Assembly: GCA_015152565.1 (NCBI GenBank)
Contig: SUTT01000004.1
Location: 1 to 64,000, forward strand
Source: Cyanobacteria bacterium SIG27
GTDB taxonomy: Bacteria; Cyanobacteriota; Vampirovibrionia; Gastranaerophilales; Gastranaerophilaceae
DNA: 64,000 nucleotides
Direction: 5' to 3'
How positions within the stretch are numbered: the stretch's first letter is position 1; each line of letters opens with the position of its first letter. Made by a program: the position numbers and the translations under genes. The notes under the pieces were generated by a model. It searched no databases. It was not told where the DNA came from and was given only the letters and a program-made list of their open reading frames with translations. Positions 12,807 to 20,890 of the stretch are shown in pieces.

Positions 12807-15385
12807 TTACGGCAGCTTACTTGTTTCAATTACACATCGAACCGAATTGAAACTAGCAGCTCTTGCCCCGCCATCATCATAACTACAGATTTTTCCATAG
12901 CTGCTTCCATAGTAATATGTGTAATAAGCATCAGATGCACAGGTTGAACTTGTATCTGACCAAATTACATTTGGCCAACCAGTAGAGCCACCCGCAGAGC
13001 TTTTTGGACAATATGAAGCTCCATCAATTTGATTAGACGAACATAAATTTAGCCCACCATCACCAAGATTGGTTGAATAAGTTCCCCAAGCAACCATTTC
13101 TTCAAGTTTTGGCAGCCTCCAACCGCTTAGTCCTTGTACTTCCATTTGACCACAAACTACTCTCGAAGCGGCTCTATTACACAAGGTTCTTGGTGTTGCT
13201 TGATAAGTTCCTTGTTTTGTACCGCCTAATGTTGAATAAGCAACATGACATGCACCTGAAGTTGGTGCTTTGTAATTATAATATGTACTATCTCCGTAAT
13301 TTCTTCTTTGAACACATAAACCATTAATTGTTATAGCGTCATATTTAAGACATTTATCAATTTTGCATTGTCCGCTTGTTTCATCATAAAGTTGACCTGA
13401 TGGACATGCTTCACACTTGCCATCTTTAACAAAATAATCTCTTTCGCACTTTGTGCAAGCATTATTTGAACATTCTGCACAATGCTCTATGCTTCGACAT
13501 TTATTTATTACGCAACGAACAGAAGAATAATCGCCAGCTCTTGCGCCGCTATCTGCATAAGAACAATGTTGTCCATAATTATTTATAAAACCATATTTAT
13601 GATATGCGTCACTTGCACAAGTGCTACCAGAAGTTGACCAAAACATATGAGGTGCTATATTTGTGGCCGAATTACCACAATGAGAAGTACCATATCCACC
13701 TGATGATTTAGAACAAATCATTAAACCGCCATCACCTAAATTTGTTGAATTTTCTTCCCAATCAATTTGTTCAGATATATTTGGCAAACGCCATCCAGTC
13801 AAACCTTGAACGTCTAAATTAATACAAACAACTTGAGCTGCGGCACGGTTGCAAATTGTCCTTGGGCTTCCGGGGTAGCTCCCATTTGCATCAGACCAAG
13901 AATCAGATACATGCGCTTGTTTACAATCTCCTGAGGTTGGAGCAGTGTATGAATATAGCTGGCTATCACCATAGTTTCTTCTTGCAACACATAAATCATT
14001 AATTGTTATTGCATCATATTTTAAACAAGTATCAACTTCGCACTTGCCATTTGATGAATTATATAATGTACCCTCTGGACATTTCACGCATACACCATTT
14101 TCATCAGGGTGATAATCTTTTTCGCAAGTTGTACATTTTTCATTAGTGCAAGAAACACAATGTTTATCCAGTGCTTTACATCTATCAATTACACAGCGAA
14201 CAGAATTATAATCACCAGGTCTAGCTCCGCCCTCAGCATAAGAGCAAAGAGATTTCCAAGACCCATTTAAATATGCATAGTTTGTATAAGCATAATCACT
14301 ACCATCAACGCAGCTGCCAATTGTGCCTGCCCATAATACATATGGCCATTTACTGCTAGTCAAAGGGCACCAGGAAACCCCGTTTATCTGATTGGAAGAA
14401 CAAAGCATAATTCCACCATTGCCAAGACCCTTATTATAACTATTCCAATGGCTCATCTCTGATAACATTGGCAAGCGCCAACCCGTTAAGCCTTTGATAT
14501 TCAACTTTCCGCAGGCATTTGCTGCACCTGTTCTATTGCACAATGTTCTAGGAGAGCCAGAATAATCGCCATTATCATTTGTATAATTTGTTAAAGCGAC
14601 ATTTTGAGAACAAGCACCACTTGTTGGAGCAACGTAGGTATAGTAATCACTATCGCCATAATTTCTTTTTGAAACGCAAAGATTATCTATTGCTACTGCA
14701 TCATACTTATTACATGGGTCTTTTTCGCATTTTTTAGTTGTTGGGCTGTAAGAGTAACCTTCTTCGCATTTTTGGCATTTTCCGTATTGATTTACTTCAT
14801 AGTCATAATCACAAAGAGTGCATTTTTTATCGTCGCATTCTTGACAATGATTGTCTATAGCTCTACATCTACTAATTACGCAGCGAACAGAGTTATAACT
14901 TCCTGCTCTTGCTCCACCGTCATCATAAGAGCAAATTTGTTGCCAAGATGTGCTATTATAAGCATAGTTATAATAGGCATCAGAAGCGCAAGTGTCTTCT
15001 CTTTGTGTCCAAATTACATAAGGCCAGTTGCCACTTCCTTTCGTACAACGATTTTTCCCTGCTACAACAGTGTTTGTGCATAATTGCAGCTCTGGAAGCG
15101 AACCAAAATCATTTGCTTCTGTTGAAGTTGGTAATCTCCAACCTTTCAAGCCTTTAACATCTAAATTCCAGCAAGCTGTTTTTGCTGCAGGTCTAGTACA
15201 AACAGTTCTTCTGCAGCCCGAATAGCTTCCGCTATCTTCTGTGCATGTATTTGCAGTTTGAAGACCAGTTTTGCAAGCTCCTTGTGTATTTGGAATAGAT
15301 GCATAATGATCTGGGTCATCTCCAATATTTCTTGCTGTAACGCAAAGTTTACCTAATGTTATAGCGCCATATCTTGTACAAGGAT
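12807..15385 (-). repeat. Four tandem coding repeats, period about 660-690 bp
   Basis: GWRLP codons near 13113, 13783, 14471, 15130; 'C.KYDAITINxLC' blocks near 13312, 13987, 14677, 15342. Confidence 0.85.
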
Positions 15386-15896
15386 CACCCACACAAGCGC
15401 CATCAGTAAAAACAAAACCAGAATCTGCGCACTCATCGCAACCATAAGGACCAGAAGCAGTGCACTTTGCACAACCTTCAATTTCACAATCAAGACATTT
15501 TTTGGTTACTGTGTCCCAATATTTTTTGTTTAGTTCGCAAACTTGCTTTTTTAGCTCCAAATTTTCTGGAGTATCTTCTTCTGCTGCTCCACCACCACCT
15601 GAGCCACCACCAATGATAGTAATAGAAGAACTTGAAAGTTTTTTAGTGATTACTGGGGCAAGCGCTGCGGTAATTAATGAAACTATTATTAGGGCTACTA
15701 GTATTTCAACTAATGAGAAACCCGAAACGAGTGAACCTAGCAATGCTTTGCTTGGTGAACGACGTTGAGCGGCATTAGTGTGTGAAGCTCGTGACGGCAG
15801 ACCGTTGAGGTCTGGCGGACAGAGCGGAAACCGTACTAATTCGACGTGGAAATCTATGATTTCCTCAGGAGAGAGCACTTTGCTATTTTTTTTCAT
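12807..15896 (-). CDS. Giant prepilin-like protein with four Cys-rich/WRLP repeats
   Basis: GFSLVEILVALIIVSLITAALAPVITKKL prepilin/pseudopilin-type N-terminus; 4 repeats with GWRLP, RTxCNRAA, RCVI; start MKKNSK at 15896 preferred over the longer 16016 ORF. Confidence 0.85.
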   Translation of the reverse strand: MKKNSKVLSPEEIIDFHVELVRFPLCPPDLNGLPSRASHTNAAQRRSPSKALLGSLVSGFSLVEILVALIIVSLITAALAPVITKKLSSSSITIIGGGSGGGGAAEEDTPENLELKKQVCELNKKYWDTVTKKCLDCEIEGCAKCTASGPYGCDECADSGFVFTDGACVGDPCTRYGAITLGKLCVTARNIGDDPDHYASIPNTQGACKTGLQTANTCTEDSGSYSGCRRTVCTRPAAKTACWNLDVKGLKGWRLPTSTEANDFGSLPELQLCTNTVVAGKNRCTKGSGNWPYVIWTQREDTCASDAYYNYAYNSTSWQQICSYDDGGARAGSYNSVRCVISRCRAIDNHCQECDDKKCTLCDYDYEVNQYGKCQKCEEGYSYSPTTKKCEKDPCNKYDAVAIDNLCVSKRNYGDSDYYTYVAPTSGACSQNVALTNYTNDNGDYSGSPRTLCNRTGAANACGKLNIKGLTGWRLPMLSEMSHWNSYNKGLGNGGIMLCSSNQINGVSWCPLTSSKWPYVLWAGTIGSCVDGSDYAYTNYAYLNGSWKSLCSYAEGGARPGDYNSVRCVIDRCKALDKHCVSCTNEKCTTCEKDYHPDENGVCVKCPEGTLYNSSNGKCEVDTCLKYDAITINDLCVARRNYGDSQLYSYTAPTSGDCKQAHVSDSWSDANGSYPGSPRTICNRAAAQVVCINLDVQGLTGWRLPNISEQIDWEENSTNLGDGGLMICSKSSGGYGTSHCGNSATNIAPHMFWSTSGSTCASDAYHKYGFINNYGQHCSYADSGARAGDYSSVRCVINKCRSIEHCAECSNNACTKCERDYFVKDGKCEACPSGQLYDETSGQCKIDKCLKYDAITINGLCVQRRNYGDSTYYNYKAPTSGACHVAYSTLGGTKQGTYQATPRTLCNRAASRVVCGQMEVQGLSGWRLPKLEEMVAWGTYSTNLGDGGLNLCSSNQIDGASYCPKSSAGGSTGWPNVIWSDTSSTCASDAYYTYYYGSSYGKICSYDDGGARAASFNSVRCVIETSKLP

Positions 15897-15939
15897 ATTA
15901 TTTTTTATTCCATGTGCTAATGTAGAAATCTTAAAAACT

Positions 15940-15968
15940 ACAGTACAAAATAATAAAATAAAAGTCAA
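15940..15968 (-). promoter_or_regulatory. Sigma70-like promoter of the giant prepilin-like gene
   Basis: Minus strand TTGACT-N17-TACTGT. Confidence 0.7.
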
Positions 15969-16052
15969 GCTGTATTTTTTTAAAAAACAACAGTAGAACA
16001 TTATGTAAAAAATCAATCTTCCTTTTTAAAATTGTTATAAAAGTAGGTTAAA

Positions 16053-16367
16053 ATGGATAATAAAGTATTATTAGGCAAAAGAATTCGAGAACTTCGAAAA
16101 AGAAACAACTTAAAGCAAGAAAAACTTGCCGAACTTGTTGGACTTGAACCTACATCAATTAGTAACATCGAAAATGGCTACAACTATCCAAGTTTTCAGA
16201 ATTTAGAAAAAATTGCTAATGCACTTGATGTTACTTTTGTTGATATTTTTAAGTTTGAACAACATAAGGAAACTGAAAATTTAATAGCAGAAATTAATCA
16301 AATTTTAAAAAATAATCCAGAAAAAACAAAAGATTTTTATAAAATAATTAAAGCTTTAGCAGAATAA
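16053..16367 (+). CDS. XRE-family HTH transcriptional regulator
   Basis: GKRIRELRKRNNLKQEKLAELVGLEPTSISNIENGYNYPSFQNLEKIANAL. Confidence 0.9.
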   Translation: MDNKVLLGKRIRELRKRNNLKQEKLAELVGLEPTSISNIENGYNYPSFQNLEKIANALDVTFVDIFKFEQHKETENLIAEINQILKNNPEKTKDFYKIIKALAE

Positions 16368-17537
16368 TTATTCTTTTAACATTTTATTTTTAACACTTAA
16401 AAGCCCGACTACAAAAGCAATTATCGCCATTAAAATTAAAATTTTATCTACACCATAGTTTTGCCCAATAATGCCAAGTGGAGCCAAAAACAGTGCTCCA
16501 ACTCCCCAACTAAACCCTTGCATTACACCTGAAACAACGCCAGTGTGAGCTGGAATTGCATTTTGTGCTTGAACTAAAATTACGCCAACAGAAAGCAAAA
16601 TAAAAAATCCTGTTAAAATAAACAAAGTACAAGCAAGAGTTTTAGAATAATTTAAACTATACAAAAATCCTAAAACTAAAGGTAAAATTGTTATAAATGA
16701 CAAAAATACAACACCATTTGCCCCGATTTTATTTTCAATTTTGGAGCTAAATATTGTTGCTGCACCGCCTGAAATAAAAAATAAAGTTACGATTATTCCT
16801 ATCATATCAAGTGAAAAACCGTTGTTTTTTAGCAAAAACGGAATATATGTTCCAAATGAAATACTAACGGCAGATTTAACAGTTGAAATAAAAGTTAAAT
16901 ACATACATTTTTTATTTTTTAAAATTTCAAAAATAATTTTAAAAAAATTTCCGTTTTCAACTAAATCTTTAGCTGGTTTTTTAGGAACAAAAAAGTAGAT
17001 AAAAATTGCTGTTATAATTCCTAATAAGCTTAAATATAAAAACGCATTTTCACCAAAATTATTAAAAACCGACGTTGAAATATATGGCCCTATAGCATAA
17101 CCAATGGTACCAAGACCCAAAAATATCCCCATATCACGAGATAAATCAGGATTATTTTTATTAAAATCTTTAACTAAAGCGCTAACTTGCGGATGAAAAA
17201 AGGCATTTCCTATCATTCCTAATAATAAACAAACTAAAAATAAAGCTACGCTTGGAGCTTTAACAGCTAAAGGAATAAAAATTGAGCTAAAAACTAAACC
17301 CCAAATCATAAAGGTTCGATGTTTTAATTTATCTGCAATAAAACCAAATAATGGTTGCATCATAGATGAAACTAAATGCCCTAGGGCAATAATTGAGCTA
17401 ATTAAAGCTAAATTAATTCCTAATTTTGTTGTTATTATTGGATATAATGGTACTAATAGTGCAGCATAAAGGTCAATACTGAAATGACCCAAGCTTAGTC
17501 CTAATATCGCTCTTTTTTCTTTTTTTAAAATGTTCAT
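16368..17537 (-). CDS. MFS transporter, fosmidomycin-resistance (Fsr)-like
   Basis: ~12 TM segments; LGHFSIDLYAALLVPLYPIIT, MMQPLFGFIADK, FHPQ. Confidence 0.8.
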   Translation of the reverse strand: MNILKKEKRAILGLSLGHFSIDLYAALLVPLYPIITTKLGINLALISSIIALGHLVSSMMQPLFGFIADKLKHRTFMIWGLVFSSIFIPLAVKAPSVALFLVCLLLGMIGNAFFHPQVSALVKDFNKNNPDLSRDMGIFLGLGTIGYAIGPYISTSVFNNFGENAFLYLSLLGIITAIFIYFFVPKKPAKDLVENGNFFKIIFEILKNKKCMYLTFISTVKSAVSISFGTYIPFLLKNNGFSLDMIGIIVTLFFISGGAATIFSSKIENKIGANGVVFLSFITILPLVLGFLYSLNYSKTLACTLFILTGFFILLSVGVILVQAQNAIPAHTGVVSGVMQGFSWGVGALFLAPLGIIGQNYGVDKILILMAIIAFVVGLLSVKNKMLKE

Positions 17538-17539
17538 TG

Positions 17540-18481
17540 TTAATGCTTAATGTGTTTTATTCCTGTTGTAATAATTGAAACTTCAAGTTTATCGGCTAGT
17601 GCTATAACTTCGCTGTCTTTTGAAGTTCTGCCACTTTGAATTGCTCCTGATATTCTGTTTTGTGCTATCAGTTGAATATCTTCAATTGATTTAATAGCAT
17701 CATCAAACGCTACAATAGAATTTTTAGTCGAATCACAAACTCGATTAATTGCAACTTCAAGAGCATTAATTGAATTACTTTGACCAGCACAAATTGCAAG
17801 AGTTCTTAAATCTTTAGCAATAACAATTGCAGATGATTTAGCATGTTTTGCGATTTTAGAAGCAAAAATCATATCTTCAACTTCGTTTTGTTCTGGTTTT
17901 TTCTTTGTCGCAACTTTGAATGTTTCAACATCTAATTCTTTAGTATCTTTTTGTTGAATTAAAGCACCAAAAGGGGTAATTTTAATTTCTTCTTGATAAT
18001 ATGTTGGAATTTCTTGAAGTGGCGTATTAATTTTAACTAATTTTAAATTTTTAACACCTTTTAAAATTTCAATTGCACCTGATGAAAAACTTGGAGCAAT
18101 CAAAACTTTTAATTTCATTTGAGAAAGTTTTTTAGCTAAATCTTCGTTTATTTCTCTAGTAAATGTTATAACGCTATCAAAAACGCAAAGCGTATCAGCG
18201 TCTAGTACTTTATCAAACGCATTTTCAATTGTATTAGCTAATGCTACAGCAGATGGATTAGCATGATGAGAAACAATACAGGCTGCAACATCAAAAAATT
18301 CTGCCGCAATTTCAAGACCACAAGTTGCATCTAAAATGTTATTATAAGTTAATAAATTACCGTTTATAATTTCAAAATCAATTTGTTTATTAAAAGAATA
18401 TAAGCTAGCTTCTTGATAAACATTTTCGCCACATTTAAAATTTTGAATTTTATTAAAATTATATGTTTTATTATCTTCCAT
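17540..18481 (-). CDS. AICAR transformylase-like (PurH C-terminal domain only, divergent)
   Basis: GENVYQEASLY, SHHANPSAVAL, AICAGQSNSINA, GRTSKDSEVIALADKLEVSIITTGIKHIKH align with PurH C-domain motifs; no IMP cyclohydrolase domain. Confidence 0.75.
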   Translation of the reverse strand: MEDNKTYNFNKIQNFKCGENVYQEASLYSFNKQIDFEIINGNLLTYNNILDATCGLEIAAEFFDVAACIVSHHANPSAVALANTIENAFDKVLDADTLCVFDSVITFTREINEDLAKKLSQMKLKVLIAPSFSSGAIEILKGVKNLKLVKINTPLQEIPTYYQEEIKITPFGALIQQKDTKELDVETFKVATKKKPEQNEVEDMIFASKIAKHAKSSAIVIAKDLRTLAICAGQSNSINALEVAINRVCDSTKNSIVAFDDAIKSIEDIQLIAQNRISGAIQSGRTSKDSEVIALADKLEVSIITTGIKHIKH

Positions 18482-18521
18482 TTTTTACCTTTCCATTAAT
18501 AATTTAATTTTATAACGAAAA

Positions 18522-18881
18522 TTATAAACTGATATCTTCGATAAAATCTATTTTTGAAACTTCTTCTTTATTTAAAACTATTCCAATAACATCAATTTGA
18601 TATTTTTTGAATTTTTCTTTTGATTTTGAGATATATTCTATAGCACAAGAATAAATATGTTTTAGTTTCGTTGGGGTTACGGCTTCAATTGGTGAGCCAA
18701 AGAAGTTTTGAGTTCTAGTTTTTACTTCAACAAAATGTAAAATATCTTTTTTAGTAGCAATTATATCGATTTCTGCAACACGAGAAAAACGATAATTCAT
18801 TTCTAAAATTTTATAACCTTTTTTTATTAAGAAATTTTTTGCTATATCTTCGCCAACTTTACCAATAATTTTATTTGTCAT
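18522..18881 (-). CDS. UPF0102 / YraN family protein
   Basis: GEDIAKNFLIKKGYKILEMNYR..EIDIIATKKDILHFVEVKTR. Confidence 0.9.
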   Translation of the reverse strand: MTNKIIGKVGEDIAKNFLIKKGYKILEMNYRFSRVAEIDIIATKKDILHFVEVKTRTQNFFGSPIEAVTPTKLKHIYSCAIEYISKSKEKFKKYQIDVIGIVLNKEEVSKIDFIEDISL

Positions 18882-18920
18882 ACAATTATTTTAAGACAAA
18901 TATTATATGGAGTAAAATTA

Positions 18921-20381
18921 ATGGAATTACTTAAAAAGACGGCTGTTGAACAACATAAAGCCCTTGTTAATAAAGAAGTAAGTGCGCTTGAATTAACAAA
19001 AGCTTCAATTGAAAGAATTGAAAAACTTGATAATGAACTTGGATGTTTTAATTCAACAACATTTGATAGCGCAATTGAAACTGCTAAAAAAGTTGACGAA
19101 AAAATTGCCGCAGGTGAAGAAATTCCAATGCTAGCTGGTATTCCAACAGCTCTTAAAGATAATATGAATATGACAGGTTCAAAAACTACTTGCTCATCTA
19201 AAATTTTAGAAAATTTTGTATCTCCATATGATGCAACAATAACTACAAAATTAAAAGAAAACTTGGTTCCAATTTTGGGAAAAGCAAATTTAGACGAATT
19301 TGCAATGGGTTCAAGTAATGAAAACTCCGCTTTTGGAATAGTTAAAAACCCATATAACTTAAAAAAAGTTCCAGGGGGTTCTTCTGGCGGTTCTGCTGCA
19401 AGTGTTTCAGCAAGCGAAGTAACTTTATCATTAGGTTCAGATACAGGTGGATCAATCAGACTTCCAGCATCATTTTGTGGTATTACAGGCTTTAAACCTA
19501 CTTATGGTAGAGTTTCAAGATATGGCTTAATTGCTTTTGCTTCATCATTAGATCAAATTGGTCCTTTTGGAAGAAGCATTGAAGATACAACTTTATTATA
19601 TGAAGCAATTGCAGGCTACGATGCTAAAGATTCAACAAGCTTAAAACTTGAAGTTGGTGATATTTATAACAATTTAAAAAGAGATATCAAAGGTTTGCGT
19701 GTTGGCGTTATTAAAGAATTAATGGCAGAAGGTGTATCGGATGATGTTAAAGCATCAATTGAAAATGCTATTAAAACTTATGAAAAATTAGGAGCTGAAA
19801 TTAAAGAAATTTCTCTTCCATTATTAAAACACTCAATTGGTGTTTATTATATCGTTGCAACAGCAGAAGCAAGCTCAAATTTAGCTCGTTTTGATGGTGT
19901 TAAATATGGCTATAGAGCAGCTGACTGCGAAAACTTATTAGATATGTATTGTAAAACCAGAGCCCAAGGCTTTGGTCCTGAAGTAAAAAGAAGAATAATG
20001 CTTGGAACTTATGCTCTATCAAGCGGTTATTATGATGCATATTATAAAAAAGCTCAACAATTAAGAAGATTAATTGCAAATGATTTTAATAAAGCATTTG
20101 AACAAGTGGATATCTTAGTTTCTCCAACATGTCCAACTACAGCATTTGATTTAAATTCTAAGGCAAATAATCCTCTTGAAATGTATTTAACAGATATAGC
20201 AACAATTTCATCTAACCTTGTTGGAGCACCTGCGCTATCAATGCCTTGCGGATTTGATAAAGAAGGAATGCCAATTGGTTTACAAGTTATAGCAAAAAAC
20301 TTAGATGAATTAACTCTTCTTCAAGCATCTTATGCATTAGAACAAGAACTTGGAGTTTATCTACAAAGACCAAATATTTAA
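18921..20381 (+). CDS. gatA: Glutamyl-tRNA(Gln) amidotransferase subunit A
   Basis: Amidase signature GGSSGGSAASVSASEVTLSLGSDTGGSIRLPASFCGITGFKPTYGRVSRYG. Confidence 0.96.
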   Translation: MELLKKTAVEQHKALVNKEVSALELTKASIERIEKLDNELGCFNSTTFDSAIETAKKVDEKIAAGEEIPMLAGIPTALKDNMNMTGSKTTCSSKILENFVSPYDATITTKLKENLVPILGKANLDEFAMGSSNENSAFGIVKNPYNLKKVPGGSSGGSAASVSASEVTLSLGSDTGGSIRLPASFCGITGFKPTYGRVSRYGLIAFASSLDQIGPFGRSIEDTTLLYEAIAGYDAKDSTSLKLEVGDIYNNLKRDIKGLRVGVIKELMAEGVSDDVKASIENAIKTYEKLGAEIKEISLPLLKHSIGVYYIVATAEASSNLARFDGVKYGYRAADCENLLDMYCKTRAQGFGPEVKRRIMLGTYALSSGYYDAYYKKAQQLRRLIANDFNKAFEQVDILVSPTCPTTAFDLNSKANNPLEMYLTDIATISSNLVGAPALSMPCGFDKEGMPIGLQVIAKNLDELTLLQASYALEQELGVYLQRPNI

Positions 20382-20400
20382 AAAGTTATAAGATACTAAA

Positions 20401-20428
20401 AAGACTGGGCTAAAACCCAGTCTTTTTA
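20401..20428. terminator. Bidirectional terminator between gatA and XRE gene
   Basis: aagactggg-ctaaaa-cccagtctt then T-run. Confidence 0.8.
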
Positions 20429-20746
20429 GTTAAAAATATTTGCTATAATTTTAAAAACTAATTCAACATCGCTTTTTGAAGCATTTTTTAAATAATTATT
20501 AATTTCTTTAATTAAAACTTCTTTATCGTTTTTATGCTGAAAAGAAAATAAGGCATTAATTTCAACATTTAGTGCAGAGGCTATTTTTTCAATGTTTTCT
20601 AATGTTGTAAAGCTTCTTCCTGTTTCAATTCTGCTTATATGGCGAGATTCCATATTTACCATTTCAGCTAATTGTTCTTGGTTTAAGCCTCTTTTTTCTC
20701 TAATTTCTTTAATTCTTGCGCCAAAATTTTTCTTAGCTGAATTCAT
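20426..20746 (-). CDS. XRE-family HTH regulator, paralogue of 16053-16367
   Basis: GARIKEIREKRGLNQEQLAEMVNMESRHISRIETGRSFTTLENIEKIASALNV; similar C-terminal helix. Confidence 0.9.
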   Translation of the reverse strand: MNSAKKNFGARIKEIREKRGLNQEQLAEMVNMESRHISRIETGRSFTTLENIEKIASALNVEINALFSFQHKNDKEVLIKEINNYLKNASKSDVELVFKIIANIFN

Positions 20747-20820
20747 TTTTTCTCCCCTATTTTTGTCTATTATAATTTTTTAAATTATTTTTATAAGGAC
20801 TAATTGTGTAGAATTACATG

Positions 20821-20849
20821 TTGACTTTCATCATTTGATGTTGTACTAT
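20821..20849 (+). promoter_or_regulatory. Promoter of second prepilin-like gene with a palindrome in the spacer
   Basis: TTGACT-N17-TACTAT; CATCA-tt-TGATG at 20829-20840 between -35 and -10. Confidence 0.7.
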
Positions 20850-20890
20850 CAATTTGATTTATTGAAAAAAGTAATGGAATTCTATATTTA

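Noticed and set aside
12807-15385. CRISPR or satellite-like array
   Set aside because: Repeats are ~660-690 bp, in frame, protein-coding and divergent; no short direct repeats with unique spacers anywhere in the window
13073-15996. Plus-strand ORFs (13073, 14772, 14909, 15028, 15460, 15778) opposite the giant gene
   Set aside because: Shadow ORFs of a long repetitive coding region; no RBS or domain
15897-16016. Extra 40 aa N-terminal extension of the giant gene (MIFYIMFYCCFLKK...)
   Set aside because: Overlaps the predicted promoter (15940-15968); MKKNSK at 15896 is a better start
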